A DNA stretch of 64,000 bases from Myceligenerans pegani (lineage in GTDB: Bacteria; Actinomycetota; Actinomycetes; Actinomycetales; Cellulomonadaceae): assembly GCF_014892515.1 (NCBI RefSeq), contig NZ_JADBGR010000054.1, forward strand, positions 82,279 to 146,278, in the 5' to 3' direction. How positions within the stretch are numbered: position 1 is the first letter of the stretch; each line of letters starts with the position of its first letter. This document shows, piece after piece, positions 1 to 12,602 of this stretch. The notes under the pieces were generated by a model. It was given only the letters and a program-made list of their open reading frames with translations. It searched no databases and was not told the DNA's origin. The translations under genes were made by a program, and so were the position numbers.

Positions 1-1010
1 GGCCGGCCGGGCACCTTCTTGATCTTCGCGTCCGGGGTGTTCTCGGGGCGGAAGTCGGCGACGGCGGCGGCCATCACCACGACGTCGGCGGTGGTGGCGG
101 CCGCGTGCACGGCGTCGGCCAGTTCCGCGGTGGAGCCCACGTGGACGACGGCGACACCGTCCGCGGACTCTGCCGCGCCGGGTCCCTCCGCGCGGTTCGC
201 GGCCGGGAGGTCCCGCAGGACGGAGTCGTCGACGTTGGCGGCCACAAGGGTGACGCGGGCGCCGCGCGCGGCGGCGGCGGCCGCCAGGGCCACGCCCTGC
301 CTGCCGCTGGACCGGTTGCCGATGAAGCGTACGGGGTCGATGGGCTCGCGGGTGCCGCCGGCGGAGACGACGACGTGCCTCCCGGCCAGGTCGCGCGTCG
401 CGGCGACGCTCAGGCTGTGGTCTCCCGCGTCGCCGGGCTCCGCCGCCGGGGCACTCGTTCCTCGCGCTCCGCCGTCTTCGCCACGCCTTCCGGCGACGCT
501 CAGGGCTTGGCGCGCGATGTCCTCGGGCTCGGGCAGGCGCCCGGGGCCGCTGTCCTTGCCGGTGAGCCGGCCGCTGGCGGGCTCGATGACGTGCACGCCG
601 CGCTCGCGGAGGGTGGCGACGTTGGCGCGGGTGGCCGGGTGCTCCCACATCTCGGTGTGCATGGCGGGGGCCATGACCACGGGGCAGCGGGCGGCCAGCA
701 GGGTGCTGGTGAGCAGGTCGTCGGCGCGGCCGGCCGCGGCGCGCGCGATCAGGTCGGCGGTGGCGGGTGCGACGACGATCAGGTCGGCGCCCTGTCCGAG
801 GGCGACGTGCTGCACGCCGGGGACGTCGTCGAACACCTCAGTGGTCACGGGCTCGCCGGACAGCGCCTCGAAGGTGGGCGCGCCGACGAACCGCAGTGCC
901 GCCTCGGTGGGGATGACGCGGACCGCGTGTCCTTGTTCGCGCAGCAGGCGCAGCAGGAGGACGGCCTTGTAGGCGGCGATGCCGCCGCTGACGCCCAGCA
1001 GGATCCGCAT
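1..1010 (-). CDS. coaBC: Phosphopantothenoylcysteine decarboxylase/synthetase, 3' end cut off
   Basis: Bifunctional flavoprotein of coenzyme A synthesis: it joins cysteine to 4'-phosphopantothenate (CoaB) and decarboxylates the product (CoaC). The frame is open from an ATG at 1010 to the window edge, so about 336 N-terminal residues are visible. The start reads MRILLGVSGGIAAYK, the CoaC flavin site. It is followed by an APAMHTEMWEHP segment (family motif PAMN..M, with H in place of N). CoaB begins near residue 210 with VVVSAGGTREPIDPVRFIGN and continues to a K-I-K-K motif at the window edge. The linker between domains is Ala/Gly-rich. The position downstream of rpoZ matches the gmk-rpoZ-dfp order of actinobacteria. 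The C-terminal CoaB part lies outside the window. Confidence 0.93.
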   Translation of the reverse strand, partial: MRILLGVSGGIAAYKAVLLLRLLREQGHAVRVIPTEAALRFVGAPTFEALSGEPVTTEVFDDVPGVQHVALGQGADLIVVAPATADLIARAAAGRADDLLTSTLLAARCPVVMAPAMHTEMWEHPATRANVATLRERGVHVIEPASGRLTGKDSGPGRLPEPEDIARQALSVAGRRGEDGGARGTSAPAAEPGDAGDHSLSVAATRDLAGRHVVVSAGGTREPIDPVRFIGNRSSGRQGVALAAAAAARGARVTLVAANVDDSVLRDLPAANRAEGPGAAESADGVAVVHVGSTAELADAVHAAATTADVVVMAAAVADFRPENTPDAKIKKVPGR

Positions 1011-1056
1011 GCGTGGCCTCGGTGTGTCGGGCTCGGGTGGCCGGGGTGCCGGCGGC

Positions 1057-1386
1057 TCAGCCCGGGAACTCGGGCAGCGCCTGGGCCGCCTCGGCCTCGG
1101 CCTGCTTGCGCGCCTCCACCTCGGCGGGGTCGACCTCCTCGATGGTCAGGAGGCCCTGGTTGATCTCGCGCATCGCGATGGACAGGGGCTTCTCCTGGTT
1201 GCGCGCCTCGACGAGGGGGCCGACGTTCTCCAGCAGGCCCTCGTTGAGCTGGGAGTAGTACGCGTTGATCTGGCGGGCCCGCTTGGAGGCGTACAGCACG
1301 AGGCCGTACTTCGACTCGGTGTGGGCGAGCAGTTCGTCGATCGGCGGGTCGGTGATGCCCTCGGGCCGTGCGACGGATCCAGCCAT
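1057..1386 (-). CDS. rpoZ: RNA polymerase omega subunit
   Basis: Small subunit that helps assemble and stabilise RNA polymerase by clamping the beta' C-terminus. The 109-aa product has the omega core [15 protein letters not shown] near residues 16-32, a K-R-A-R-Q-I-N motif and an acidic, Ala-rich tail. The ATG at 1386 is preceded by GGAG at about 7 nt spacing. A TAGACT box lies about 50 nt upstream (complement of 1435-1440) and could be a -10 element, but its -35 match is poor. The gene sits 46 bp upstream of coaBC and 140 bp downstream of gmk, so it may be cotranscribed with gmk and also have its own promoter. Confidence 0.93.
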   Translation of the reverse strand: MAGSVARPEGITDPPIDELLAHTESKYGLVLYASKRARQINAYYSQLNEGLLENVGPLVEARNQEKPLSIAMREINQGLLTIEEVDPAEVEARKQAEAEAAQALPEFPG

Positions 1387-1526
1387 GATGCAGCTCCAGG
1401 AAGTTCGGGGGTTACGGGGAAAAGTCCGCGGGCCAGTCTACCTGCCCGCACGACCGCCGACACGGCGGGGCGGGGTCCGGCGCCGGAACGGGCGCCGATC
1501 ACGCGTGGCGGGCACGTACTGAGGGG

Positions 1527-2192
1527 TCACCGGTCCCCGGCCGCCGGCCGGGTCGCGGCGACGCGCGGACGCGACGCAGGGATGCCCGCGGGGGCGGAGC
1601 CCGGCGGGCCGGGAGCGCAGAGCATCACGGACATGAGTTCGTCCGTGGCGCGGTGCACCTCGTCGTTGACGATCGTGACGTCGAACTCGCTCTCGGCGGC
1701 GAGCTCGACGTGCGCGGTGCGCAGCCGGCGTGCGCGTTCCTCGGGGCCCTCGGTGCCGCGTCCGACGAGCCGGCGTTCGAGCTCGGCGAAGCTGGGCGGG
1801 GCGAGGAACACGAAGCATGCGTCGAGGCCGTCCATCGACTGGACGGCCTCGCGCACCTGCCGTGCGCCCTGGAGGTCGATCTCCAGGAGCACCGGCACAC
1901 CGGCCTCGAGCTTCTCCTCGACGGGGCCGCGTGGTGTGCCGTAGCGGTTCTTCCCGTGGACGACGGCCCATTCGAGCATCTCGCCGGCCTCGACGAGGCG
2001 GTCGAACTCGTCGTGGCTCACGAACCGGTAGTGGACGCCGTCCACCTCGCCGGGGCGTGGCGACCGGGTGGTCGCCGACACCGAGAGCCACACCTGCGGG
2101 TACCGCTCACGCACGTCCGCGGAGACGGTCCCCTTGCCGACTGCCGTCGGCCCGGCCAGGACTGTCAGCCGGGCGGGGGTTGTGGTGGAAAT
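1527..2192 (-). CDS. gmk: Guanylate kinase with apparent ATT start
   Basis: Phosphorylates GMP (and dGMP) to the diphosphate in purine nucleotide synthesis. The P-loop [10 protein letters not shown] sits at about residues 13-22, followed by S-x-T-T-R-x-P-R-x-G-E and the V-H-Y-x-F GMP-binding stretch. No ATG, GTG or TTG lies between the upstream in-frame stop and the P-loop; the first ATG-type start (2114) would delete the P-loop. The best start is ATT at 2192, one base after the mihF stop, with GAGAGG about 10 nt upstream. It gives the family-typical N-terminus [13 protein letters not shown] and 221 residues. CTG codons (Leu9, Leu12) are less likely alternatives. The start is inferred from conservation; the kinase call itself is secure. 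Confidence 0.9.
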   Translation of the reverse strand: MSTTTPARLTVLAGPTAVGKGTVSADVRERYPQVWLSVSATTRSPRPGEVDGVHYRFVSHDEFDRLVEAGEMLEWAVVHGKNRYGTPRGPVEEKLEAGVPVLLEIDLQGARQVREAVQSMDGLDACFVFLAPPSFAELERRLVGRGTEGPEERARRLRTAHVELAAESEFDVTIVNDEVHRATDELMSVMLCAPGPPGSAPAGIPASRPRVAATRPAAGDR

Positions 2193-2193
2193 T

Positions 2194-2505
2194 TCAGCCG
2201 AACCTCTCGATCAGGGCCGCGGACTGGTGCGGCCCCAGGCCGCGCACGCGGCGCGTCTCGGCGATCCCGATCTCCTCCATGATCGCCTTCGCCTTCACCT
2301 TACCCACTCCGGGCATGGACTCCAGCAGGGAGACGACCTTGAGCTTGCCGACGACGTCGTCCGTCCTGCCCTTCTCGATGACCTCCTTGAGGGAGCCCTG
2401 CGAGTACTTCAGCTTGTTCTTGATCTCGGCGCGCACACGACGGGCTTCGGCCGCCTTCTCGAGTGCGGCTGCACGCTGCTCAGGGGTGAGGGGAGGGAGT
2501 GCCAC
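2194..2505 (-). CDS. mihF: Actinobacterial integration host factor
   Basis: Nucleoid-associated DNA-binding protein (mIHF/sIHF family, unrelated to E. coli IHF) that bends DNA and affects supercoiling. The product is about 103 aa. It has the conserved opening [20 protein letters not shown], a helical [10 protein letters not shown] stretch and the helix-two-turn-helix motif [14 protein letters not shown] near residues 62-76, followed by R-R-V-R-G-L-G. GTG at 2505 is preferred over GTG at 2514 because AGGTGA lies 5 nt before it. It is the first gene of mihF-gmk; the stop is 1 bp from the gmk start, implying tight coupling. Confidence 0.93.
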   Translation of the reverse strand: MALPPLTPEQRAAALEKAAEARRVRAEIKNKLKYSQGSLKEVIEKGRTDDVVGKLKVVSLLESMPGVGKVKAKAIMEEIGIAETRRVRGLGPHQSAALIERFG

Positions 2506-2514
2506 GCAAGTCAC

Positions 2515-2835
2515 CTACTCAGGTTGTGGACGGTTGGCCCGTCCGTGGGTCTTTCGAGACTGCTGCATCGAAAGTAGTCATGACTTCCCTGGTCGGCAAT
2601 CCAGAACCCCCCGCGTGGCGCACATTTCCGCAACCCTTCACGTCTGCCGAACATCCCATCAAGAGCATTTCACCGTAAAGGGTATGTAGAATGCGCCAAA
2701 AGTCCTGGTCGCCGCCGTGTCAACCCTCCTGGGTACGGCGGGAGTGTGATGTCCGTCACGTGGTACGGGTTTTCCCGGACGCCGGGCATGGCGGCGCCTG
2801 GTATGGCCACGGCCGGCCGGGGACGGCGCGAGCCC
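2515..2835. promoter_or_regulatory. Leader/promoter region of mihF-gmk with inverted repeat
   Basis: About 320 bp without a gene between mihF and the pyrF terminator. It is markedly less GC-rich than its surroundings around 2620-2700, as expected for a promoter. On the minus strand a TTGGCG hexamer followed 16-17 bp later by TACGGT (about 2670-2700) is a weak sigma70-type candidate. CTTTCGA at 2551-2557 and TCGAAAG at 2568-2574 form a 7-bp inverted repeat around a 10-nt spacer, about 50 nt before the mihF start. That repeat could be an mRNA hairpin or a protein site. No credible coding frame was seen. Confidence 0.35.
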
Positions 2836-2867
2836 GGGGGCCGGCGGTTCGCTGCCCGCCGGCCCCC
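2836..2867 (-). terminator. Terminator hairpin after pyrF
   Basis: GGGGGCCGGCGG at 2836-2847 pairs perfectly with CCGCCGGCCCCC at 2856-2867, leaving an 8-nt loop. It lies 22 bp downstream of the pyrF stop. The 12-bp all-GC stem lacks a clear T-tract, as is common for actinobacterial terminators. It would end the pyr operon transcript and insulate mihF-gmk. Confidence 0.7.
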
Positions 2868-2889
2868 GGCGGTGCCGGGGTGGTGCCGG

Positions 2890-3858
2890 TCAGCCGCGCA
2901 GTGCGCGGGTGGCGGTCTCGGCGGCCCGGCGGGCGGCCGTGCGCAGGGCCTCGGGTGCGGGTCCGGCGCGCAGGATCCCGCGGGAGGAGGACGCGAGGAC
3001 CCGGTGGCGCGCGTCGCCGAAGGTCGTGGCGAGTTCTTTCTCCCCCGCGCCCTGGGCGCCGACGCCGGGGGCGAGCAGCGGCCCGTTCACGGCGGCCAGG
3101 TCGGTGCCGGTGGCCGCGGCGGCGTCACCGATCGTGGCGCCGACGACCAGGCCCACCGAGCCCATCGGCGTGACGCCGGCGTTGCGCGCGGCGGCGTGGG
3201 CCGCCACGGCCGCGGCCACCGTCGGGGCGACCGTCGTCGCGGGTGCCGGTTCGGCGCCGTGGCCGGGCGCGGCACTCGTGCGCGCGTGCTGGACCTCCCG
3301 GCCCTGCGGGTTGGAGGTGAGGCACAGCACGAACAGGCCGCGGCCGGTGGCGGCGGCCAGGTCGACGGCGGGGTCCAGGGACCCGAACCCGAGGTAGGGC
3401 GAGACGGTCAGCGCGTCACCGGCCAGCGGCGAGCCGTCGCGCAGGAACGCGTCGGCGTAGGCGGCCATGGTCGAGCCGATGTCGCCGCGCTTGGCGTCCA
3501 CGATCGTGAGCGTGCCGGCCGCACGGGCGGCCGCGAGGGTCTCCTCCAGCGCCGCCAGCCCGGCCGACCCGTGCCGCTCGTAGAACGCGGCCTGCGGCTT
3601 GAACGCGGCCACGTGCCCGGCAAGCGCCTCCACGACCCGCAGCGAGAACTCCCGCACCCCGGCGGCCGTGTCCGCCAGCCCCCAGGAGGCCAGCAGCGTG
3701 GCGTGCGGGTCGATCCCGGCGCACAACGGCCCGTGGTCGTCCATCGCCGCGGCCAGCCGCGCGCCGAACGGCGCCGCCGTCGTCGCCCCGTCCCGATCGG
3801 CCGGTACGCTCGAAGCGGTCCCGGCCGACGACGACGGCGCGGGCGGGGCCGCGCTCAT
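2890..3858 (-). CDS. pyrF: Orotidine 5'-phosphate decarboxylase
   Basis: Catalyses the last step of UMP synthesis, OMP to UMP plus CO2. It is the long actinobacterial (type 2) form of 322 aa. Visible motifs are C-A-G-I-D-P-H near residue 46, F-K-P-Q-A-A-F-Y-E around 87 and the catalytic [10 protein letters not shown] near 118-127, where the Lys is essential. L-A-P-G-V-G-A-Q-G and S-S-S-R-G-I-L form the phosphate-binding end. The first 30 residues are Ala/Ser/Pro-rich and possibly not all translated. The start overlaps the carB stop by 4 bp (ATGA), so it is the last gene of the coupled pyr operon. Confidence 0.95.
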   Translation of the reverse strand: MSAAPPAPSSSAGTASSVPADRDGATTAAPFGARLAAAMDDHGPLCAGIDPHATLLASWGLADTAAGVREFSLRVVEALAGHVAAFKPQAAFYERHGSAGLAALEETLAAARAAGTLTIVDAKRGDIGSTMAAYADAFLRDGSPLAGDALTVSPYLGFGSLDPAVDLAAATGRGLFVLCLTSNPQGREVQHARTSAAPGHGAEPAPATTVAPTVAAAVAAHAAARNAGVTPMGSVGLVVGATIGDAAAATGTDLAAVNGPLLAPGVGAQGAGEKELATTFGDARHRVLASSSRGILRAGPAPEALRTAARRAAETATRALRG

Positions 3859-6800
3859 ACGAGCACCTCCCGCTCCGGCCGGCGTCCGGCCTCACCGGAA
3901 CCGTCCCCGTCCGGCTCGCCCGTGCCGGCAGCCGCCCGCCGCGCGAGCGTCGCGGCGGTGTGCTCCTGCAGACTGGCCACGGCGAACGGGCCGCCACGGA
4001 CCGCCTCGATGCCCTGCACCGCCGCGGCGAGCTGATCCACGGTGGTGACGATCGGCCGGTCGGTCGCCGTGGTGGCCGCGCGGATCTCGTAGCCGTCGGC
4101 GCGGGCACCCTGCCCGGACGGGGAATTGACCACCAGGTCGACCTGCCCGTCCAGGATGAGGTCGACGATCGTCGGCTCGCCCTGCGGCCCCTTGCCCGCG
4201 GAGTACTTGCGCACCACCTGCGCCTCGATACCGTTGCGGCGCAGCACCGTGGCCGTGCCCGACGTCGCCAGCACCGTGAACCCGATCTCCGCCAGCTTCT
4301 TCACCGGGAACACGACATGCCGCTTGTCCCGGTCGGCCACCGACACGAACACCGTGCCCGACGTCGGCAGCCCGCCGAAAGCGGCCGCCTGCGACTTCGC
4401 GAACGCGCGCGGGAAGTCCTTGTCGAACCCCATCACCTCACCCGTGGACCGCATCTCCGGCCCGAGCACCGTGTCCACCACGATCCCCGCACGGGTACGG
4501 AACCGCTTGAACGGCAGCACGGCCTCCTTCACCGCCAGCGGCGCGTCCAGGTCCAGCGTGCCACCATCACCCTCCGCGGGCAGCAGCCCGGACGCGCGCA
4601 GCGCCGCGATGCTCTCCCCCACCATCACCCGCGCCGCCGCCTTCGCCAGCGGCGTCCCGGTCGCCTTGGACACGAACGGCACCGTACGCGACGCGCGCGG
4701 GTTCGCCTCCAGCACGTACAACACGTCCGACACCAGCGCGTACTGCACGTTCAGCAGCCCGCGCACCCCCACACCCCGCGCGATGGCCTCGGTCGAACGC
4801 CGGATCCGCTCGATCTCCGCCTCCGACAGCGACACCGGCGGCAGCACGCACGCCGAGTCCCCCGAATGGATCCCCGCCTCCTCGATGTGCTCCATCACCC
4901 CGCCGAGGAACAACTCCTCCCCGTCGTACAGCGCATCGACGTCGATCTCCATCGCGTCGTCCAGGAACCGGTCGATCAGCAGCGGCGCCGGCAACGTGCC
5001 CGGCGCCCCCACCGACACCGCCTCCGACAGCGCCCGCTCCACGTACTCCGTCAACTGCTCACCCGAGTACACGATCTCCATGCCACGCCCGCCCAGCACG
5101 TACGACGGCCGCACCAGCACCGGGAACCCGATCCGACCGGCCACCTCCCGAGCCTGCCCCAGCGTGCGCGCCGTACCGAACGCCGGAGCCGGCAGACCCG
5201 CATCCTGCAGCACCTGACCGAACACGCCACGGTCCTCGGCCGCGTCGATCGACTCCGGACTCGTCCCCAGGATCGGCAGACCCGCATCCGCCAGCCGCTG
5301 CGCCAGCCCCAGCGGCGTCTGCCCGCCCAACTGCACGATGATCCCCTTGACCGGCCCGGCCGCCACCTCCGCCAGGTACACCTCCAGCACGTCCTCGAAC
5401 GTCAACGGCTCGAAGTACAACCGGTCCGACGTGTCGTAGTCCGTCGACACCGTCTCCGGGTTGCAGTTCACCATCACCGTCTCGTACCCGGCCTCCGCCA
5501 ACGCCAGGGTCGCGTGCACGCACGAGTAGTCGAACTCGATCCCCTGCCCGATCCGGTTCGGCCCCGACCCCAGGATGATCACCGCCTCCCGCTCCCGCGG
5601 CGCCACCTCCGACTCCTGGTCGTAGGACGAGTAGTGATACGGCGTCGCCGCCGCGAACTCCGCCGCGCACGTGTCCACCGTCTTGTACACCGGCCGCACC
5701 CCCAGCGCGTGCCGCACCTCCCGCACCGTCACCTCACCGGCCGGACCCATGTCCCGCAACCGCGCGATCTGCGCGTCCGACAAACCGTGCCGCTTCGCCT
5801 CCCGCACGACGTCGGCCGTGAGCGTGGCGCTCGCGGCCACGACGGCGGCCTGCTCGTTGATCAGCAGGATCTGGTCCAGGAACCACGGGTCGATCCCGCT
5901 GGCCGCGTGCACCCGGTCGATCAGGTCACCCGCCGCCGTCCCGCCCGGCTCGGCCGCCGCGCGCAACACCTGCTGCACCTGCACGAGCCGCGACTCGGTG
6001 GGCCGCTCGATCTCCCGCAGCAGCTCCTCCAGCCGCTCGCCCGACGGCGCGGCACCGTCCCAGTGGAACGTCACCCCGCCCTTGTCGATCGACCGCAGCG
6101 CCTTGCCCAGCGCCTCGGTGAAGTTCCGGCCCAGCGCCATCGCCTCGCCCACCGACTTCATGGTCGTGGTCAGCGTGTCGTCGGCGGCCGGGAACTTCTC
6201 GAACGCGAACCGCGGCACCTTCACCACCACGTAGTCCAGCGTCGGCTCGAACGACGCCGGCGTCACCCGCGTGATGTCGTTCGGGATCTCGTCCAGCGTG
6301 TACCCCACCGCCAGCTTCGCCGCGATCTTCGCGATCGGGAACCCCGTCGCCTTCGACGCCAGCGCACTCGACCGCGACACACGCGGATTCATCTCGATCA
6401 CGATCACCCGCCCCGTGGCCGGGTCCACGGCGTACTGGATGTTGCAGCCACCCGTGTCCACACCCACCTCACGGATCACCGCGATACCGATGTCCCGCAG
6501 CTTCTGGTACTCCCGGTCCGTGAGCGTCATCGCCGGGGCCACCGTCACCGAGTCACCCGTGTGCACACCCACGGCGTCCACGTTCTCGATCGAGCAGACC
6601 ACCACGACGTTGTCGTCCTTGTCCCGCATCAGCTCCAGCTCGTACTCCTTCCACCCGAGGATCGACTCCTCCAGGAGCACCTCCGTGGTCGGCGAGTAGT
6701 GCAGCCCCTGCCCCACGATCCGACGCAGGTCCTCCTCGTCGTACGCCAGCCCGGACCCCAGGCCACCCATCGTGAACGAAGGACGCACCACCATCGGGTA

Positions 6801-7289
6801 CCCGAGCGTGCCGGCCGCCTCCAGCGCCTCCTCGACGGAGTGCACGATCTCGCTGCGCGCCGACTCACCCCCGCACCGCTCCACGACCCGCTTGAACTGC
6901 TCACGATCCTCACCCTTCTGGATCGCGGGAATGTTCGCGCCGATCAGCTCCACGCCGTACTCCGCTAGCACCCCGGCCTCGTGCAACGCGATCGCCGCGT
7001 TCAGCGCCGTCTGACCACCCAGCGTCGGCAGCAGCGCATCCGGCCGCTCCTTCGCGATGATCGACGTCAGCACCTCCGTCGTGATCGGCTCCACGTACGT
7101 CGCATCCGCGAACTCCGGATCCGTCATGATCGTGGCCGGGTTCGAGTTCACCAGGACGACCCGCAGGCCCTCCTCCTTCAGCACCCGGCACGCCTGCGTC
7201 CCCGAGTAGTCGAACTCGCACGCCTGCCCGATCACGATCGGACCCGACCCGATCACCAGAACCGAGGAAATATCGTTCCGACGAGGCAT
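3855..7289 (-). CDS. carB: Carbamoyl-phosphate synthase large subunit
   Basis: Makes carbamoyl phosphate from bicarbonate, ammonia and two ATP for pyrimidines and arginine. The 1144-aa product has two ATP-grasp halves. Half 1 starts [20 protein letters not shown] and contains [11 protein letters not shown] and [11 protein letters not shown]. Half 2 has [17 protein letters not shown] and [13 protein letters not shown] methylglyoxal-synthase-like regulatory domain is at about 960-1100 ([15 protein letters not shown]). The tail after about residue 1110 is Gly/Asp-rich and longer than in E. coli (1073 aa). It is coupled to carA (shared base at 7289) and to pyrF (4-bp overlap). Confidence 0.97.
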   Translation of the reverse strand: MPRRNDISSVLVIGSGPIVIGQACEFDYSGTQACRVLKEEGLRVVLVNSNPATIMTDPEFADATYVEPITTEVLTSIIAKERPDALLPTLGGQTALNAAIALHEAGVLAEYGVELIGANIPAIQKGEDREQFKRVVERCGGESARSEIVHSVEEALEAAGTLGYPMVVRPSFTMGGLGSGLAYDEEDLRRIVGQGLHYSPTTEVLLEESILGWKEYELELMRDKDDNVVVVCSIENVDAVGVHTGDSVTVAPAMTLTDREYQKLRDIGIAVIREVGVDTGGCNIQYAVDPATGRVIVIEMNPRVSRSSALASKATGFPIAKIAAKLAVGYTLDEIPNDITRVTPASFEPTLDYVVVKVPRFAFEKFPAADDTLTTTMKSVGEAMALGRNFTEALGKALRSIDKGGVTFHWDGAAPSGERLEELLREIERPTESRLVQVQQVLRAAAEPGGTAAGDLIDRVHAASGIDPWFLDQILLINEQAAVVAASATLTADVVREAKRHGLSDAQIARLRDMGPAGEVTVREVRHALGVRPVYKTVDTCAAEFAAATPYHYSSYDQESEVAPREREAVIILGSGPNRIGQGIEFDYSCVHATLALAEAGYETVMVNCNPETVSTDYDTSDRLYFEPLTFEDVLEVYLAEVAAGPVKGIIVQLGGQTPLGLAQRLADAGLPILGTSPESIDAAEDRGVFGQVLQDAGLPAPAFGTARTLGQAREVAGRIGFPVLVRPSYVLGGRGMEIVYSGEQLTEYVERALSEAVSVGAPGTLPAPLLIDRFLDDAMEIDVDALYDGEELFLGGVMEHIEEAGIHSGDSACVLPPVSLSEAEIERIRRSTEAIARGVGVRGLLNVQYALVSDVLYVLEANPRASRTVPFVSKATGTPLAKAAARVMVGESIAALRASGLLPAEGDGGTLDLDAPLAVKEAVLPFKRFRTRAGIVVDTVLGPEMRSTGEVMGFDKDFPRAFAKSQAAAFGGLPTSGTVFVSVADRDKRHVVFPVKKLAEIGFTVLATSGTATVLRRNGIEAQVVRKYSAGKGPQGEPTIVDLILDGQVDLVVNSPSGQGARADGYEIRAATTATDRPIVTTVDQLAAAVQGIEAVRGGPFAVASLQEHTAATLARRAAAGTGEPDGDGSGEAGRRPEREVLV

Positions 7290-8620
7290 CAGTGCTCCTC
7301 CTCAATCTCGTGGCCGGCCGGCACGGACCCACCGGACGCCGCCAGCCGCGGCGGCCACACCCCCGGCTCCGTCATCAACCCGACGAACCGATCGAACAAG
7401 TACGCCGCATCATGCGGCCCGGCCGCCGCCTCCGGGTGGTACTGCACCGAGAACGCCGGCAGATCCAGACACGTCAACCCCTCCACCACCTGATCGTTCA
7501 ACCCCACATGAGACACCACCACACGGCCGTACCGGCCCCCCTCGTGCGGAGCCGTCGACACCGCCGCCCCACCCGACCCGTCCGACACCGGCGCATCCAC
7601 CGCGAACCCATGATTGTGCGCCGTCACCTCCACCTTCCCCGTCGTCCGATCCAGCACCGGCTGATTGATCCCCCGATGCCCGTACCCCAGCTTGAACGTC
7701 CCGTACCCCAGCGCCCGCCCCAGGATCTGATTCCCGAAACAGATCCCGAAGAACGGAATCCCCCGATCCAGCACCGCACGCAACAACCCCACCTCGTGCT
7801 CCGCCGCATCCGGATCCCCCGGACCGTTCGAGAAGAACACACCCCGCGCCGCCCCCTCCGGCAACCCTTCGAACACCGCCAGCACATCCTCGACCGACGA
7901 ACTCTGCGGCACCACCACCACACGCACCCCACGCTCCGCCAGCCGCCGCGGCGTCATCGCCTTGATCCCCAGATCCACCGCGACCACCGTCGCCACCGGA
8001 GCCCTCCCCGCGAACTCCCCCGACGGCTCCACCACGTACACCTCCCGCGTGGACACCTCCGGCGCCAGATTCGCCCCCGCCATCTGCGGCGACGCCCGCA
8101 CCTCCGCCACCAGGTCCGACACGGGGCGCTCGCGGGTCCGCCCTCCGGGCCCGGTCTCGAACAGGGCGTCACCGGAGAAGATCCCGGCCCGCATCACGCC
8201 CTCCTCGCGCAGCCGCCGGGTCAGTGCCCGCGTGTCCAGGCCGCTCACGCCGACGACACCCTGGGCCGCCAGTTCCTCGTCCAGGGACCGGCGCGCGCGC
8301 CAGTTCGACACCCGTCGTGCGGGGTCGCGGACCACGTACCCGGACACCCAGATGCGGGCGGATTCCGGGTCGTCGTCGTTCACGCCGGTGTTGCCCACGT
8401 GCGGCGCCGTCATCACGACGATCTGCCGGTGGTACGACGGGTCGGTGAGCGTCTCCTGGTAGCCGGTCATCCCGGTGGAGAACACGAGCTCGCCGAACGT
8501 GGAACCGGTCGCGCCGTAGGCGCGTCCCGTGAAGGTGCTGCCGTCCTCCAGGACGAGCGCGGCACGCGTGAGCTCCGCTGCCGGAGCCGTCGGAGCCGCA
8601 AGGTCAGTTGTCGTCGTCAT
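7289..8620 (-). CDS. carA: Carbamoyl-phosphate synthase small (glutaminase) subunit
   Basis: Class I glutamine amidotransferase that supplies ammonia to CarB. The 443-aa product has the CPSase small-chain N-terminus ([14 protein letters not shown], then [17 protein letters not shown]). The nucleophile Cys lies in [14 protein letters not shown], and the His/Glu pair in Q-Y-H-P-E-A. The start overlaps the 3' end of the PH-like gene by 17 bp. Synonymous codon choice changes inside the gene at about 8110: the first ~170 codons end mostly in C, the rest favour G- and T-ending codons, as in carB. Confidence 0.96.
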   Translation of the reverse strand: MTTTTDLAAPTAPAAELTRAALVLEDGSTFTGRAYGATGSTFGELVFSTGMTGYQETLTDPSYHRQIVVMTAPHVGNTGVNDDDPESARIWVSGYVVRDPARRVSNWRARRSLDEELAAQGVVGVSGLDTRALTRRLREEGVMRAGIFSGDALFETGPGGRTRERPVSDLVAEVRASPQMAGANLAPEVSTREVYVVEPSGEFAGRAPVATVVAVDLGIKAMTPRRLAERGVRVVVVPQSSSVEDVLAVFEGLPEGAARGVFFSNGPGDPDAAEHEVGLLRAVLDRGIPFFGICFGNQILGRALGYGTFKLGYGHRGINQPVLDRTTGKVEVTAHNHGFAVDAPVSDGSGGAAVSTAPHEGGRYGRVVVSHVGLNDQVVEGLTCLDLPAFSVQYHPEAAAGPHDAAYLFDRFVGLMTEPGVWPPRLAASGGSVPAGHEIEEEH

Positions 8621-9320
8621 CGAGTGTTCCCCCGGTGGTGCTGGGTGCCTGGTCGTGCTGAACGTTCTGCTGCTGTGTGTACTCCTGCTCGGAGTACTGC
8701 TGTCGGGACTGTCGCCGGGTGTCGTCGCGCGCCGCGGTGCCGGTGCGGTCGGCCGCGATCAGGTGCCGGATCGCGTCCACGAGCCGGCCGCGGTCCGTGG
8801 CGTGCCGGGTACGCAGTCCGGTGTCGAGCAGGACGGGGCCCTCGCCCGGCGAGCCGGGCCCGCCCGCGCCGTCGTCGGACACCGCCCACGACACCACGAC
8901 GAGCCCGTCGGCACCGACGTACTTGCCCGCCATACCCGGCGCGAGCTGCGCCGACCGGATCGTGCCGACCGGGATCCACAGGTCCCGCGTACCGTCGCGC
9001 TCCACGAACACGCCCGAGTCCAGCACACTCACGCGCGCCAGCGCCCGGTCGCCGAGCTGATGCGCACCCACGCGCGCCAGCCAGTCCCCGTGCAGCGTGC
9101 TCGAGACGTACGTCGCCTCGACCGGACCGAACACCGGCTCCGGCCCCGTGGCCAGCGCACCCCCGAACGCCGCCGCGACCTCCGCGGGGACCTCCGGGGG
9201 CGCCGGGACCACCGCGCTCGTGCGCGACGCCAGCCGCCTGCGGCCCGTCAGCACCAGGTACAGCAGCGCGAGACCGATCACGACCCAGATCGCCACGGCC
9301 ACCGGCATCGGAAGGTTCAT
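8604..9320 (-). CDS. Membrane-anchored PH-like protein of the pyr operon
   Basis: Actinobacterial protein of unknown function, always found between pyrC and carA (the Rv1382 position in M. tuberculosis). The 238-aa product has one N-terminal membrane helix (about residues 6-24, [20 protein letters not shown]). A soluble beta-rich PH-like region follows at about 60-190, containing [16 protein letters not shown]. The tail is Gln/Asp-rich and probably disordered. It overlaps pyrC by 4 bp at its start and carA by 17 bp at its end, so it is cotranslated with the pathway enzymes. A role in holding or tuning the pathway at the membrane is only a guess from context. Confidence 0.85.
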   Translation of the reverse strand: MNLPMPVAVAIWVVIGLALLYLVLTGRRRLASRTSAVVPAPPEVPAEVAAAFGGALATGPEPVFGPVEATYVSSTLHGDWLARVGAHQLGDRALARVSVLDSGVFVERDGTRDLWIPVGTIRSAQLAPGMAGKYVGADGLVVVSWAVSDDGAGGPGSPGEGPVLLDTGLRTRHATDRGRLVDAIRHLIAADRTGTAARDDTRRQSRQQYSEQEYTQQQNVQHDQAPSTTGGTLDDDDN

Positions 9321-10725
9321 GCCGGCACCCCCTCGGTCGCGATCGCGCCGTCCACCGGCACCCCGTCGAGCACCGTCGCCCGCCCCCGCAGGAACGTCGC
9401 CACCACCGTGCCCGGCAGCTCCATCCCCTCCAGCGGCGTGTTCCCGCTCGCCGTCACCTGCTCTGTACCCCGCACCGTGCGCGAGGCCGCCGGATCCACG
9501 AGCGTCACGTTCGCCGGCTCACCGACCGCCACCGGGCGACCGTGCGCGCCCGGGCCCGCGTCGATCCGCCCGATCCGCGCCGGCGCTGCCGACAGGACCC
9601 GCGCCACGTCCGCCCACGTCATCCGGCCCGTGTCCACCATCACCTGCTGGACCACCGACAACGCCGTCTCCAGGCCCGTCATCCCGAAGGCCGCCGCGGC
9701 CCACTCGCAGTCCTTGTCCTCGACCGGATGCGGGGCGTGATCCGTCGCCACGACGTCGATCGTGCCGTCCGCCAGTCCTTCACGGACCGCCTCCACGTCT
9801 TCTCGGGTCCGCAACGGCGGATTCACCTTGAACCGCGCGTCGTACGACCGCGCCCGCTCGTCGGTCAGCAGCAGATGATGCGGCGTCACCTCCGCCGTCA
9901 CGTCCACCCCCCGCGACTTCGCCCACCGCACGATCTCCACGCTGCGCGCCGTCGACAGATGACACACGTGCAACCGCGAGCCCACGTGCTCCGCCAGCAG
10001 CACGTCCCGCGCGATGATCGACTCCTCCGCCACGGCCGGCCACCCCGCCAGCCCGATCTCCGCGGACACCACGCCCTCGTTCATCTGCGCGCCCTCGGTC
10101 AGCCTGGGCTCCTGCGCATGCTGCGCCACCACGCCGTCGAACGCCTTGACGTACTCCAGCGCACGCCGCATCAGCACCGGATCGTGCACGCACTTACCGT
10201 CGTCCGAGAACACCCGCACCCCCGCCGCCGAGTCCGCCATCGCGCCCAGCTCCGCGAGCCGCTCGCCGCCGAGCCCGACCGTGACCGCACCCACGGGCCG
10301 CACGTCGACCCAGCCGGCGTCCTTCCCCAGACGCCACACCTGCTCGACGACGCCCGCCGTGTCCTGGGTCGGAGTCGTGTTCGCCATGGCATGCACGGCG
10401 GTGAAGCCGCCCGCCGCAGCCGCCCGCGTGCCGGACCACACGGTCTCGGCGTCCTCGCGCCCCGGCTCGCGCAGGTGCGTGTGCAGGTCCACGAGGCCCG
10501 GCAGCAGCACGAGACGATCCCCGCCGTCGATCTCCACGACGCCGGCACCGGCGTCCGCGCCCCTGTCAGGGCCCGTGCCCGACGACGGCGCACTGGCCGC
10601 GCCCCCGCCCGCGGCCGCCCCTCCCGTCCCGGGCGCACCGACATGCGTGATCCGCTCGCCCGACAGCACGACGTCGGCCGGCTCGCCGCCGAGCGGGCGC
10701 ACCCCGCGCAGGATGTACGTGGTGG

Positions 10726-10729
<4 letters not shown>
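9317..10729 (-). CDS. pyrC: Dihydroorotase
   Basis: Zinc amidohydrolase that cyclises N-carbamoyl-aspartate to dihydroorotate. It is a class I enzyme of 470 aa. Metal and substrate motifs are [10 protein letters not shown] near residue 81, [12 protein letters not shown] near the carboxylated-lysine region, H-V-C-H-L-S-T, and the catalytic Asp in V-A-T-D-H-A-P-H. Residues about 33-62 are a Gly/Ala/Ser-rich insertion not found in compact homologues and probably a surface loop. The start overlaps the pyrB stop by 4 bp. Confidence 0.96.

Positions 10730-12602
<1,873 letters not shown>

Noticed and set aside
3960..6968. A 1002-residue plus-strand open frame opposite carB
   Set aside because: Arg/His/Pro-rich with no domain logic; it is the mirror of carB caused by very high GC. 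carB on the other strand has full motifs.
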